Below, piece after piece: positions 8,345 through 15,415 of a stretch of 33,641 bases of DNA (positions are counted from its first letter, which is position 1; every line of letters begins with the position of its first letter). The position numbers and the translations under genes were made by a program. The notes under the pieces are model-generated. The model had not been told where the DNA came from and ran no database searches. It worked only from the letters and a program-made list of their open reading frames with translations. Source of the stretch: Acidimicrobiales bacterium (GTDB lineage: Bacteria > Actinomycetota > Acidimicrobiia > Acidimicrobiales > Iamiaceae); the NCBI GenBank assembly GCA_025463365.1, contig JAOBWM010000144.1, positions 1 to 33,641 of the forward strand. Reading direction: 5' to 3'.

Positions 8345-9079
8345 CTACTCGGCCTGGGCGGCGGCGAGCGCTTCGTCGATGGTGAGGGCACCGTCGTAGA
8401 GGGCCTTGCCGACGATGGCGCCGAGCAGGGGCATCCCCTCGGCCTCGAACGAGGCGAGCACGCGCAGGTCCTGCGCGCCGCCGACGCCGCCGGATGCGAT
8501 GACCTCGGTCTCGACCGACGCGAGGAGCTCCATGTACAGGTCGATGTCGGGCCCGGTGCCGGCGCCGTCGACGTTGATCTGGGTGACGATCAGCGCGGCA
8601 AACCCGGCGTCGTCGAACTCGGCGGCGACGTCGGCGAGCTGGCGGCCCGACCCCTCGACCCAGCCCCGGACCGCGACCTCCCGGCCGCGCACGTCGAGCC
8701 CGAGCGCGACCTTGCCCGGGTACCGCGCCGCGAGCGATCGGGCCCACGCCGGGTCGTCGAGCGCCGCGGTGCCGACCACCACCCGGCCCACCCCAGCCTC
8801 GAACAGCGCATCGGCGGCCTCGTCGGTGCGCACCCCGCCACCGGTCTGGACCGGTATCCCCACGGCGGCGGCGATGGCGGCGATCACGGGCCGGTTCACC
8901 GGCTCTCCGGTGCGGGCCGCGTCGAGGTCGACCACGTGGATCCATGGCGACCCGGCATCGGCGAACAGCAGGGCCTGGGCCACCGGGTCGTCGCCGTAGA
9001 CGGTCTCCTGGGCGAAGTCTCCCTGGTAGAGCCGCACGCACTGGCCGCCACGGAGGTCGATCGCCGGATACAGATCCAT
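8345..9079 (-). CDS. hisA: ProFAR isomerase HisA (possibly PriA-like)
   Basis: HisA catalyses the Amadori rearrangement of ProFAR to PRFAR, the step before HisHF. The 244-residue TIM barrel has catalytic Asp8 (YPAIDLRGG), Asp129 (GLDVRG), and Thr166 and Asp171 in VTQINVDG, plus phosphate sites QTGGGVR and VIASGGVG. The usual DGT after the second-half aspartate is DGA here. An RGW motif (residues 138-140) equivalent to that used by actinobacterial PriA is present, so dual HisA/TrpF activity is possible but unproven, because plain HisA proteins share much of it. ATG 9079 gives the standard N-terminus; an ATG at 9091 is in frame. GATGAT lies seven bases upstream. Confidence 0.93.
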   Translation of the reverse strand: MDLYPAIDLRGGQCVRLYQGDFAQETVYGDDPVAQALLFADAGSPWIHVVDLDAARTGEPVNRPVIAAIAAAVGIPVQTGGGVRTDEAADALFEAGVGRVVVGTAALDDPAWARSLAARYPGKVALGLDVRGREVAVRGWVEGSGRQLADVAAEFDDAGFAALIVTQINVDGAGTGPDIDLYMELLASVETEVIASGGVGGAQDLRVLASFEAEGMPLLGAIVGKALYDGALTIDEALAAAQAE

Positions 9080-9086
9080 GGCCCGG

Positions 9087-9092
9087 ATCATC
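9087..9092 (-). promoter_or_regulatory. Putative -10 box for hisA
   Basis: GATGAT is seven bases before the hisA ATG at 9079 on the minus strand, in the same spacing as the other leaderless candidates. Confidence 0.35.
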
Positions 9093-9174
9093 GCAGAGCG
9101 CCGGCGCGCCGACCCACCCCGCGGGCCGCGCCGACGCGTAGTGTCCCGGGTTCCCGTCACAGAAGGACACCCTC

Positions 9175-9459
9175 ATGAGCATCGTCGTCACGATCGACAC
9201 CCACGGACTCACCGCCGAGAACTACGAGCAGGCGCAGGCCGAGATGGGTCTCGTCGACACGTTGCCCGCCGGGTGCTCCGCGCACATCGCCGGCCCGACG
9301 CCCGATGGCGCCGGTTGGCGCGTCACCAGCGTCTGGGAGGACGAGGCCGCCCTCATGGCGTTCGCCGGTGGCATCCTGCGCCCCACGTTCGAGCGCCTCG
9401 GCTTCCCGTCGCCGGCCGGCCGGCCGATCCCCACGTCGGTGTACCGGTTCCAGCTGTAG
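9175..9459 (+). CDS. Small hypothetical protein, dimeric alpha/beta-barrel-like
   Basis: A 94-residue protein starting MSIVVTIDTHGLTAENYEQ. A good Shine-Dalgarno sequence (AAGGA) lies about eight bases before the ATG, and a TAGTGT element further upstream could be its -10 box. The alternation of short strands and helices and the motif WRVTSVWEDEAALMAF resemble the ABM/EthD-type dimeric alpha/beta-barrel proteins, but there is no decisive motif. It is transcribed from the plus strand between hisA and the thioesterase, with which it may form a unit (gap about 68 bases). Function is unknown. Confidence 0.7.
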   Translation: MSIVVTIDTHGLTAENYEQAQAEMGLVDTLPAGCSAHIAGPTPDGAGWRVTSVWEDEAALMAFAGGILRPTFERLGFPSPAGRPIPTSVYRFQL

Positions 9460-9527
9460 CCCCGCGCTGACCCGCGTGGGTCGCCTGGATCGCAATCGGC
9501 TTGTCGGACCCTCCGTCTCCGGCCAGG

Positions 9528-10373
9528 ATGCGCCCGGTGGGCGATCTCGGGCAGGACACGGCGGTACGGCTGCAGCCCGACGGCACCTACGAGGCCTCGC
9601 TCAGCGCCGACTGGGAGATCTGGGGTCCGATGGGTGGCTACGTGGCCGCCATCGCCCTGCGAGCGGCAGGCACCGAGGCCGACGGTCGTCGCCCCGCCGC
9701 GTTCTCGTGTCACTACCTGAGCGCGGCGCGCTTCGAACCGGTGCAGATCAAGGTGGAGACCCGCAGGGGCGGCCGTTCGGCGACGAGCCACCGCGTCGAG
9801 ATCTCCCAGGACGGCAAGGCGATCCTCGACGCCAGCGTGTGGAGCGTCGCCGAGACCGAGGGCCTCGAGCACGACGAGACGATCGCCCCCGACGTTGCGT
9901 CGCCCGACGAGCTCCCCGAGATCGGTGAGCTGCTCCCGCCGGACACCCCGAGGCCGTTCCCGTTCTGGGAGAACTTCGATGCCAAGCCTCTCGACTTCGA
10001 GTCCGACTGGCCACCCGACGGTCCTCGTCCGGCACGCTGGCGGGAGTGGCTGCGGTTCACGCCCACCGCCATGTTCGACGATCCGTGGATCGACGCCGCC
10101 CGCTCGGTGATCCTCGTCGACCTCCCGAGCTGGCCGGCCGCCCACCGCCCGCATGCCTGGACGCAGCCGCCCTACGTCGCGCCCACCCTCGACCTCAACG
10201 TCGCGTTCCACCAACCCACGAGCGACGAGGACTGGCTCCTCTGCGAGGGCACCGCCCCGCTCTCGACCGGCGGCATCTTCGGCTGGACCGCACGCGTCTG
10301 GTCTCCCAGCGGCAAGCTCCACGCCAGCGGGGGCGGCCAATGCCTCTACCGCAAGGTGCGCCCACCCACCTGA
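9528..10373 (+). CDS. Acyl-CoA thioesterase-like protein (double hot-dog, TesB-related)
   Basis: A 281-residue protein with two hot-dog halves. The N-terminal half has WGPMGGYVAAIALRA and CHYLSAARFEPVQIKVE, typical of thioesterase-family proteins acting on acyl-CoA; the C-terminal half has DLNVAFHQPTSDEDWLLCE and GGIFGWTARVWSPSGKLHASGGGQ, as in TesB-like enzymes. The likely reaction is hydrolysis of acyl-CoA. The ATG at 9528 is preferred; a TTG at 9501 and GTG at 9537 are in frame. The 3' end overlaps the convergent hisH by 28 bases. The gene interrupts the his cluster. Confidence 0.85.
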   Translation: MRPVGDLGQDTAVRLQPDGTYEASLSADWEIWGPMGGYVAAIALRAAGTEADGRRPAAFSCHYLSAARFEPVQIKVETRRGGRSATSHRVEISQDGKAILDASVWSVAETEGLEHDETIAPDVASPDELPEIGELLPPDTPRPFPFWENFDAKPLDFESDWPPDGPRPARWREWLRFTPTAMFDDPWIDAARSVILVDLPSWPAAHRPHAWTQPPYVAPTLDLNVAFHQPTSDEDWLLCEGTAPLSTGGIFGWTARVWSPSGKLHASGGGQCLYRKVRPPT

Positions 10374-11023
10374 CCGGCTCCGCTCAGCGTGGAGACGAAG
10401 GTCTGGAGGAGGCCGAGGCCGTTGTGGGCGGACTTCTCGGGGTGGAACTGGGTTGCCCAGAGGGTGCCCCTCGCCACGGCCGCGGTGACGTCGGTGCCGT
10501 AGTCGCAGGTGGCGGCGATGTCGCCCGGCGCGGCCTCGGCCCAGTACGAGTGCACGAAGTACACCCAGCACGGATCGGGCTGGCCCTTGGCCATGGGCGC
10601 GCCGGCACCGGTCCACCGCAGGACGTTCCACTGCATCTGCGGGCGCTTCACGTCGTCAGGGAGCAGGCGAACCCGACCGGGCAACACGCCGAGACCCGAT
10701 GCCTCGGGCGACTCGTCGGAGCCGTCGAACAGCATCTGCATGCCGACGCACACCCCGAGGAAGGGACGGCCCTCGCCCGCGGCGGCAGCCGAGGCGGCCT
10801 CGGACGCGATGTCGTGCAGCCCGGCGGCACCGAGCGCCTCCATGCAGCGGCCGAAGGACCCGACGCCGGGGAGCACGACCGCGGCGGCGTCGGCGATGAG
10901 CCCGTGATCGGCGGTGAGGCGCGCGTCGGCACCGACCTTCTGGAGCGCCTTCTGGGCCGAACGCAGGTTGCCGATCCCGTAGTCGAGGACGGCGACGAGT
11001 GGCCCCTCGCCCGGCGCCGTCAC
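10346..11023 (-). CDS. hisH: Imidazole glycerol phosphate synthase glutaminase subunit
   Basis: HisH is the class-I glutamine amidotransferase that feeds ammonia to HisF. The 225-residue protein shows VLDYGIGNLRS, LPGVGSFG, the nucleophile Cys92 in FLGVCVGMQ, and the His194/Glu196 pair in TQFHPEKS. The start is GTG at 11023 (V-T-A-P-G-E-G-P-L-V-A-V-L-D-Y). Upstream frame is open but low complexity. It is separated from hisB by a 73-base GC-rich repeat, so it is not coupled to hisDCB. Its stop lies inside the last codons of the convergent thioesterase. The last dozen residues beyond the HPEKS region are slightly longer than usual. Confidence 0.95.
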   Translation of the reverse strand: MTAPGEGPLVAVLDYGIGNLRSAQKALQKVGADARLTADHGLIADAAAVVLPGVGSFGRCMEALGAAGLHDIASEAASAAAAGEGRPFLGVCVGMQMLFDGSDESPEASGLGVLPGRVRLLPDDVKRPQMQWNVLRWTGAGAPMAKGQPDPCWVYFVHSYWAEAAPGDIAATCDYGTDVTAAVARGTLWATQFHPEKSAHNGLGLLQTFVSTLSGAGQVGGRTLR

Positions 11024-11030
11024 CAGCGAG

Positions 11031-11090
11031 CCCGGGTGTGCCGGGTGCGCCGGGCGCGTGCCCGGGTGCGTGCCCGGGCGCGAGCGCAGA
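11031..11090. repeat. GC-only degenerate repeat between hisB and hisH
   Basis: Several copies of a unit near GTGCCCGG or GTGCGCCGGG fill the spacer between hisB and hisH, in contrast to the overlapping hisD-hisC-hisB junctions upstream. There is no coding signal. It could form stable G/C hairpins on either strand. Confidence 0.6.
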
Positions 11091-11096
11091 TGCGGA

Positions 11097-11690
11097 TCAC
11101 AGCGTGCCCTTGGTGGACGGCACGCCGGTTCCCTCGACCCGAACGGCGTCGCGCAGGCAGCGCGACACGCCCTTGAACGTGGCCTCGACGACGTGGTGGG
11201 TGTTGGTGCCCGCCATCTTCGTGACATGCAGCGTGATCCCGGCCGACGTGGCGAACGAGTGCCAGAAGTGCTCGGCCATCTCGGGGTTGAAGGGCGGCGA
11301 CCCGAGCGGCAGGACCTCGCCGAACGGCACGTCGTAGGCGACGAACGGCCGACCCGACAGGTCGAGGGCGACCCGGACCAGGGCCTCGTCGAGCGGAAAC
11401 AGGCCCGATGCGAAACGCCGCACGCCGGCCTTGTCGCCCAACGCGTCGGCGAACGTCTCGCCGAGCAGGATGCCGACGTCCTCGACGGTGTGGTGGCCGT
11501 CGACGTGCAGGTCACCGGTGGCCTCGATGTCGAGGTCGAACCCACCGTGGCGGCCGACCTGGTCGAGCATGTGGTCGAAGAACGGCAACCCGGTGGAGGC
11601 TGAGACCGAGCCGGTGGGCCCGTCGAGGTCGATCGTGATCGAGATCGACGTCTCCTTGGTGGTGCGCTGGCGGGAGGCGGAACGGGTCAT
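11097..11690 (-). CDS. hisB: Imidazoleglycerol-phosphate dehydratase
   Basis: HisB dehydrates imidazole glycerol phosphate to imidazole acetol phosphate. The 197-residue protein is the monofunctional form without a phosphatase domain. The manganese-binding motifs are present: FFDHMLDQ (residues 37-44), HHTVEDVG (66-73) and the second-half HFWHSF and NTHHVVEATFK. The ATG at 11690 overlaps the hisC stop as ATGA, so it is translationally coupled to hisC. The C-terminus (VPSTKGTL) is the normal family ending. Confidence 0.97.
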   Translation of the reverse strand: MTRSASRQRTTKETSISITIDLDGPTGSVSASTGLPFFDHMLDQVGRHGGFDLDIEATGDLHVDGHHTVEDVGILLGETFADALGDKAGVRRFASGLFPLDEALVRVALDLSGRPFVAYDVPFGEVLPLGSPPFNPEMAEHFWHSFATSAGITLHVTKMAGTNTHHVVEATFKGVSRCLRDAVRVEGTGVPSTKGTL

Positions 11691-12751
11691 GTGAGGATCT
11701 CCCGGAGGGCAGCGAGGAAGCGGTCGTCCTCGGGGGTGGTGCCGATGGTGACGCGCAGGCAGCCGTCCAGGTACGGCCAGGACGCGCAGTTCCGGACGAG
11801 CACCGAACGGTCGAGCAACTCCTGCCACACCTCGCCCCCGTCGCGGGCCGTCGGCCGGAACAGGATGAAGTTGGCGCCCGAGGGCCAGACCTCGCACGGG
11901 AGGTCCCGCAGGGCGAGGTCGACCCGGCCTCGTTCCTCGGTGAGCTGCGACACCCGCTGCTCCATCTCGGCCAGGTAGTCGAGGGCGATGCACCCGGCGG
12001 CCTGCTTCAGCGAATCGAGGTGGTACGGCAGCACGACCTTCCCCAGCTCGGCCACCACCCACGAGGGGCCGACGAGGTAGCCGAGGCGAGCCGCCGCCAT
12101 GGACCACGTCTTGGAGAAGGTGCGGGTGACCACGAGAGGGATGTTGTCCGACACGAGCTCCAACGCCGACCAGGGGGCGAACTGGCCGTAGGCCTCGTCG
12201 ACCACCAGCAGGCCCGGCACGAGGCCGAGCACCTCTTCGACGGTCTCTCGGTCCTCGACCATGCCGGTCGGGTTGTTGGGCGAGCACAGGTACGTGATGG
12301 CCGGAGACGCCTCGGCCAGCACCCGACGGACCTCGGCGAGGTCGAGCGAGTAGTCGTCGGCCCGCCGACCCTCGGCCACGGCGGTGCCGGTGATGCGGGC
12401 GATGTGGGCGTGGAGGGCGTAGGTGGGCTCGAACACGGCGACCGTGCGGCTCGGGCCGCCGTAGGTGAGCGACAACGTCTGGAGCACCTCGTTGGACCCG
12501 TTGGCCACGAACACCTGCTCCGGACCGACCCCGTGCAGCTCGCCGATGCGACGGCGGAGCTCGGTGGCGGCGCGATCCGGATACCGGTGCCAGTCGACCG
12601 TGCGGACCTGCGCGGCGAGCGTGTCCAGGAACGCGGCGGGCGGGGGGTACGGGGACTCGTTGGTGTTGAGGCGAACGTCGACCGATACCTGGGGCGAGTG
12701 GTACCCCTCCATGAGGGCCACGTCGTCGCGTGGCGCGATCCGGGCGCCCAT
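11687..12751 (-). CDS. hisC: Histidinol-phosphate aminotransferase
   Basis: HisC is a fold-type I PLP enzyme that transaminates imidazole acetol phosphate with glutamate. The 354-residue protein has LNTNESPYPPP at the N-terminus, NGSNEVL, SPNNPTG, DEAYGQF (Asp185, Tyr188) and the Schiff-base Lys214 in RTFSKTWSMAAARLGY. Its ATG at 12751 shares one base with the hisD stop (TGATG), and its stop overlaps the hisB start (ATGA), so hisDCB are a coupled unit. Specificity for histidinol phosphate is inferred from position and motifs. Confidence 0.96.
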   Translation of the reverse strand: MGARIAPRDDVALMEGYHSPQVSVDVRLNTNESPYPPPAAFLDTLAAQVRTVDWHRYPDRAATELRRRIGELHGVGPEQVFVANGSNEVLQTLSLTYGGPSRTVAVFEPTYALHAHIARITGTAVAEGRRADDYSLDLAEVRRVLAEASPAITYLCSPNNPTGMVEDRETVEEVLGLVPGLLVVDEAYGQFAPWSALELVSDNIPLVVTRTFSKTWSMAAARLGYLVGPSWVVAELGKVVLPYHLDSLKQAAGCIALDYLAEMEQRVSQLTEERGRVDLALRDLPCEVWPSGANFILFRPTARDGGEVWQELLDRSVLVRNCASWPYLDGCLRVTIGTTPEDDRFLAALREILT

Positions 12752-14058
12752 CAGGCCGGACCCGACGCGTCGGCCCGGCGACCCAGCCGCCGGCGCACGC
12801 TGTCGGCGTGGGCGGCCAGTCCCTCGGCCTCGGCGATGGCGACCACGATCGGCGCGGCCTGCTCCACGGCGGCTTGGCTCAGGGTGATCACGTGGACCTC
12901 CTTCTGGAAGTCCCGGACGGTCAGGGCGGAGCCGAAGCGAGCGCTCCCATCGGTGGGCAGCACGTGGCTCGGCCCGGCGAGGTAGTCACCCACCGATGCC
13001 GGCGACCACGGCCCGCAGAACACCGCGCCGGCGTGGCGGACCAGCGGCACGAGGGATCGCGGATCCTCGGTGAGCAGCTCGAGGTGCTCGGGCGCGATCA
13101 GGTTCGACACGGCCAGCGCCTGCTCGGGCGACTCGCACACGACGGCGTACCCGCCTTCGGCGAAGGTGCTCTCGATGTCCCCGCGCCGCGGGGCCACTGC
13201 CACCTGGGCCTCGATCTCGGCGCAGATCCGATCGGCAGCATCCTCGGACCAGGTGATGAGCCATGCCAGCCCGCCCGGGCCGTGCTCCGCCTGGAGGATG
13301 ACGTCGACGGCGGCCAGGTCGGCGGGCGTCGAGTCGTCGGCGATCACCACGACCTCCGAAGGACCCGGGAACGACGACGGCACGCCCACGAGCCCGGCCA
13401 CCTCGCGCTTGGCGATGGCGACGAAGACGTTCCCCGGCCCGACGATGACATCGACCGGACGGACCGTCTCGGTCCCGTAGGCCATGGCCCCCACCGCCTG
13501 CGCGCCGCCCACCGCGTACACCTCATCGACACCGGCGATGGCGGCCGCGGCCAGCGTGGCGGCCGGCACGCAGCCGGTCCGATCCGGCGGCACGCACAAC
13601 ACGACCTCCGGGACCCCAGCGACCTTGGCGGGGATCGCGGTCATCAGCACGGTGCTCGGGTAGATCGCCCGGCCACCGGGCACGTAGCAGCCGGCGCGGT
13701 CCACCGGCACGTGGCGACCCTCGACGACGATGCCGTCTCGCTCGTAGGTGTGATCGGCGACCACCTGGTTCTCGTGGAAGTCGCGGATCCCGGCTGCAGC
13801 CGCCTCGAGGGCGCTGCGGAGCTCCTCGTCCAATCCCGCGAGGGCGTCGGCGATGGCCTCTGGGGCCACGCGCAGCGATGTGGGGCGGACGCCGTCGAAC
13901 CGTTCGGTCAGGTCCCCGACGGCCTCGTCGCCGCGCGCCCGCACGTCCGCCAGGATCTCTCGGACGGCAGCGACCGGTCCTTCCGCGGCCTGCGGGGGGC
14001 GCGGCAGGCGCCCGCGCAGATCCAGGCCCGCTCCCCTCAGGTCCAGTCGTCGCAGCAC
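12751..14058 (-). CDS. hisD: Histidinol dehydrogenase
   Basis: HisD is the zinc enzyme that oxidises L-histidinol to histidine through histidinal, using two NAD. The 435-residue protein shows the family pattern: CYVPGGRAIYPSTVLM, VGGAQAVGAMAYGT, VDVIVGPGNVFVAIAKREV, QAEHG, and the catalytic Glu-His pair in APEHLELL, with PTDGSARFGSALTVRDF toward the end. The start is GTG at 14058, with TAGCCT eight bases upstream; the frame is open upstream to 14490 but crosses a terminator and another gene. It is the first gene of the coupled hisDCB unit. Confidence 0.96.
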   Translation of the reverse strand: MLRRLDLRGAGLDLRGRLPRPPQAAEGPVAAVREILADVRARGDEAVGDLTERFDGVRPTSLRVAPEAIADALAGLDEELRSALEAAAAGIRDFHENQVVADHTYERDGIVVEGRHVPVDRAGCYVPGGRAIYPSTVLMTAIPAKVAGVPEVVLCVPPDRTGCVPAATLAAAAIAGVDEVYAVGGAQAVGAMAYGTETVRPVDVIVGPGNVFVAIAKREVAGLVGVPSSFPGPSEVVVIADDSTPADLAAVDVILQAEHGPGGLAWLITWSEDAADRICAEIEAQVAVAPRRGDIESTFAEGGYAVVCESPEQALAVSNLIAPEHLELLTEDPRSLVPLVRHAGAVFCGPWSPASVGDYLAGPSHVLPTDGSARFGSALTVRDFQKEVHVITLSQAAVEQAAPIVVAIAEAEGLAAHADSVRRRLGRRADASGPA

Positions 14059-14066
14059 GAGCGGTG

Positions 14067-14072
14067 AGGCTA
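14067..14072 (-). promoter_or_regulatory. Putative -10 box for hisDCB
   Basis: TAGCCT is eight bases before the hisD GTG on the minus strand, lying just downstream of the 65-residue gene. It would give a leaderless hisDCB message independent of the promoter at 14480-14509. Confidence 0.4.
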
Positions 14073-14119
14073 CCGGTCGCCCTCCGGCGCTCGGAACCCG
14101 GTTCCCCGCCGCCGATCGC

Positions 14120-14317
14120 TCAGGCCGGCAGGGCCCGGCGCGCCCGCTCGATGGCCCGCGTGGCCATCCGGAGCGAACGCTCGGCCTCGTAGAGGGCGTT
14201 GGCGCCGTCCGAGTTCGCTCCACCGTCGAGCTGCTCGGCCAGCGCCGCCACTCGGCGGGCGAGGTCGTCGATCCCGTCGCCGAGGGAGGACAGCTGGGCC
14301 TGGTCGAGCGATGCCAT
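14120..14317 (-). CDS. Small conserved-looking coiled-coil protein (65 aa)
   Basis: A 65-residue protein, M-A-S-L-D-Q-A-Q-L-S-S-L-G-D-G-I at the start. Heptad-like spacing of Leu, Val and Ala with many Asp/Glu/Arg suggests one helical hairpin or coiled coil, and the segment LYEAERSLRMATRAIERA resembles short uncharacterised actinobacterial proteins I have seen. The ATG at 14317 has CAGACT six bases upstream, the same hexamer as before bfd. It is 61 bases upstream of hisD, in the same direction. Role unknown; its real status as a gene is supported by codon texture and position rather than by a named family. Confidence 0.6.
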   Translation of the reverse strand: MASLDQAQLSSLGDGIDDLARRVAALAEQLDGGANSDGANALYEAERSLRMATRAIERARRALPA

Positions 14318-14379
14318 GACCCGAGTCTGCCGCGCATCGGGAACGATGCGGACCAGTGGCACCACCCAGGACCTGGGGG

Positions 14380-14414
14380 AAAAACAGCACCGCCGCCCCG
14401 AAGGGCGGCGGTGC
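14380..14414 (-). terminator. Intrinsic terminator with UUCG tetraloop
   Basis: A perfect 12-bp stem (GCACCGCCGCCC with GGGCGGCGGTGC) closes a CGAA loop on the plus strand, which is C(UUCG)G on the minus-strand RNA. It is followed on the minus strand by UG and five U, so it acts on minus-strand transcripts. It would end the small leader RNA starting near 14473, or read-through from nth, before the 65-residue gene. Confidence 0.85.
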
Positions 14415-14473
14415 AGCGACACCAGGCGGCGGATCCCGGCGTCGCGTCCAACCAGGTGGCGGGTACCTGGTCT
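14380..14473 (-). ncRNA. Candidate structured small RNA or attenuated leader upstream of the hisD region
   Basis: About 94 nt between a sigma-70-like promoter (14480-14509) and the UUCG terminator. It can fold into three successive hairpins: a 7-bp stem at 14451-14471 (arms ACCAGGT/ACCTGGT), an 8-bp stem at 14416-14423 with 14438-14445, and the terminator. In the second stem one pair is G-U in the minus-strand RNA but would be A-C in plus-strand RNA, which favours minus-strand transcription. No histidine-rich leader peptide is seen. A CCCAGG/CCTGGG dyad just past the terminator could compete with the first hairpin. It could be a stand-alone sRNA or a cis-acting attenuator for the 65-aa gene and hisDCB. 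Confidence 0.4.
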
Positions 14474-14479
14474 GGGGTC

Positions 14480-14509
14480 ACTATAGCCACAAGGGCGAGC
14501 GGCAGTCAC
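14480..14509 (-). promoter_or_regulatory. Putative promoter of the leader/small RNA
   Basis: On the minus strand, TATAGT (14485-14480) is a near-consensus -10 box and GTGACT (14509-14504) a possible -35 at 18 bases. The surrounding sequence is unusually AT-rich for this window. Confidence 0.5.
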
Positions 14510-14539
14510 GCTGTTGTTCACGCAAATGTCCGGTTCATC

Positions 14540-14555
14540 GGTGACATCAGTCACA
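14540..14555. promoter_or_regulatory. CRP/FNR-like dyad
   Basis: The site reads TGTGA-N6-TCACC on the minus strand, nine of ten positions of the CRP-family consensus TGTGA-N6-TCACA. Its centre is about 74 bases upstream of the predicted start of the leader RNA, a plausible position for class I activation. The regulator is not in this window. Confidence 0.4.
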
Positions 14556-14620
14556 AAATGAGCAAGGCGACGGATCGGCAGCACGCGGCACACCGGGCGT
14601 TGACCCAGGGATTGCCCGAT

Positions 14621-14639
14621 GCGGGTGATCGTCACCCGC
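14621..14639. other. Hairpin spanning the nth stop codon
   Basis: Perfect 8-bp inverted repeat GCGGGTGA/TCACCCGC with a three-base loop. The nth stop codon is in one arm. There is no U-tract, so it may protect the 3' end or aid termination rather than act as a standard terminator. Confidence 0.5.
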
Positions 14640-15288
14640 CGATGCCCGCCGAGGGGCAGAAATCGGCCAGGACACACTCGCTGCACGCAGGCCTTCGGGC
14701 GAAGCAGACGCGGCGCCCGTGCAGGATCACGCGGAGGCTGAACCGGCCCCGCTCGTCGGCCGGCACCATCGGGTTCAGCTCGCGCTCGACCTTCACGGGA
14801 TCGGTCTCCGCGGTGAGCCCCAGGCGGTGCGAGAGGCGCAGGACGTGGGTGTCCACCGGGAGCCCGGGCAGGCCAAGGGCGACCGAGCGGACGACGTTGG
14901 CCGTCTTGCGGCCCACCCCCGGAAGCTCGACCAGGTCGGCCATGGCGGTGGGCACCTCGCCGCCGTGGCGTTCCACCACGGCGGCCGCCATGCCGATGAT
15001 GCTCTTGGTCTTGTTCTTGTAGAAGCCGGTGGAACGGATGAGCTCCTCCACCTCGAGGGGCTCGGCGCGCGCCAGGTCCTCGGGTGTGGGGTACCGGGCG
15101 AAGAGATGGGGCGTCACCATGTTCACCCGCACATCGGTGGACTGCGCCGACAGGATCGTGGCCGTCAGCAACTCGAAGGCGTCGCGGTGGTCGAGCTCGC
15201 ACAGGTCCTTCGCCGTGCCGGGGTACTCCTCGGCGAGGCGTTCGTCGGCGCGGCGGGCGCGACCTGCGGGCGTTCGGGGCTTGGCCAT
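14632..15288 (-). CDS. nth: Endonuclease III (DNA glycosylase/AP lyase)
   Basis: Nth removes oxidised pyrimidines and cleaves abasic sites in base excision repair. The 218-residue protein has the helix-hairpin-helix LPGVGRKTA with catalytic Lys128, the catalytic Asp146 in PVDTHVLRLSHRLGL, and the C-terminal iron-sulfur cluster Cys195-X6-Cys202-X2-Cys205-X5-Cys211. All key residues are intact. The ATG at 15288 is preceded by TATCCT and seven bases, indicating leaderless initiation. It diverges from mshD across 127 bases. Confidence 0.97.
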   Translation of the reverse strand: MAKPRTPAGRARRADERLAEEYPGTAKDLCELDHRDAFELLTATILSAQSTDVRVNMVTPHLFARYPTPEDLARAEPLEVEELIRSTGFYKNKTKSIIGMAAAVVERHGGEVPTAMADLVELPGVGRKTANVVRSVALGLPGLPVDTHVLRLSHRLGLTAETDPVKVERELNPMVPADERGRFSLRVILHGRRVCFARRPACSECVLADFCPSAGIGG

Positions 15289-15295
15289 GACCGGG

Positions 15296-15301
15296 AGGAT
15301 A
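15296..15301 (-). promoter_or_regulatory. Putative -10 box for nth
   Basis: TATCCT, seven bases, then the nth ATG on the minus strand. No Shine-Dalgarno sequence. Confidence 0.45.
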
Positions 15302-15402
15302 GGGAGTCCCTGCGTCCGACCCGGCGGGTTCCGGACCAGCCGCTGAACCCAGCAAGCCACCGAGGGGACCCAGCAGCCGGGAGGACTGGCGAAGCGGGTC
15401 GC

Positions 15403-15408
15403 TAGCGT
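15403..15408 (+). promoter_or_regulatory. Putative -10 box for mshD-rlmN
   Basis: TAGCGT is exactly seven bases before the mshD GTG on the plus strand, with no Shine-Dalgarno sequence between. Confidence 0.45.
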
Positions 15409-15415
15409 CCGACGG

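Noticed and set aside
8115-9212. Long minus-strand open frame over hisA
   Set aside because: Arg/Gly-rich translation typical of off-frame GC-rich DNA, and it overlaps the real hisA frame and the repeat.
14415-14480. Histidine-rich leader peptide (classic his attenuator)
   Set aside because: The frame starting at the GTG after the -10 box has no run of His codons, and the other frames do not either.
14059-14490. Upstream extension of the histidinol dehydrogenase frame
   Set aside because: It crosses the 65-aa gene and the UUCG terminator, and HisD's normal N-terminus begins near 14058.
14415-14631. tRNA gene in the nth-hisD gap
   Set aside because: No cloverleaf, T-loop consensus or acceptor stem was found on either strand.
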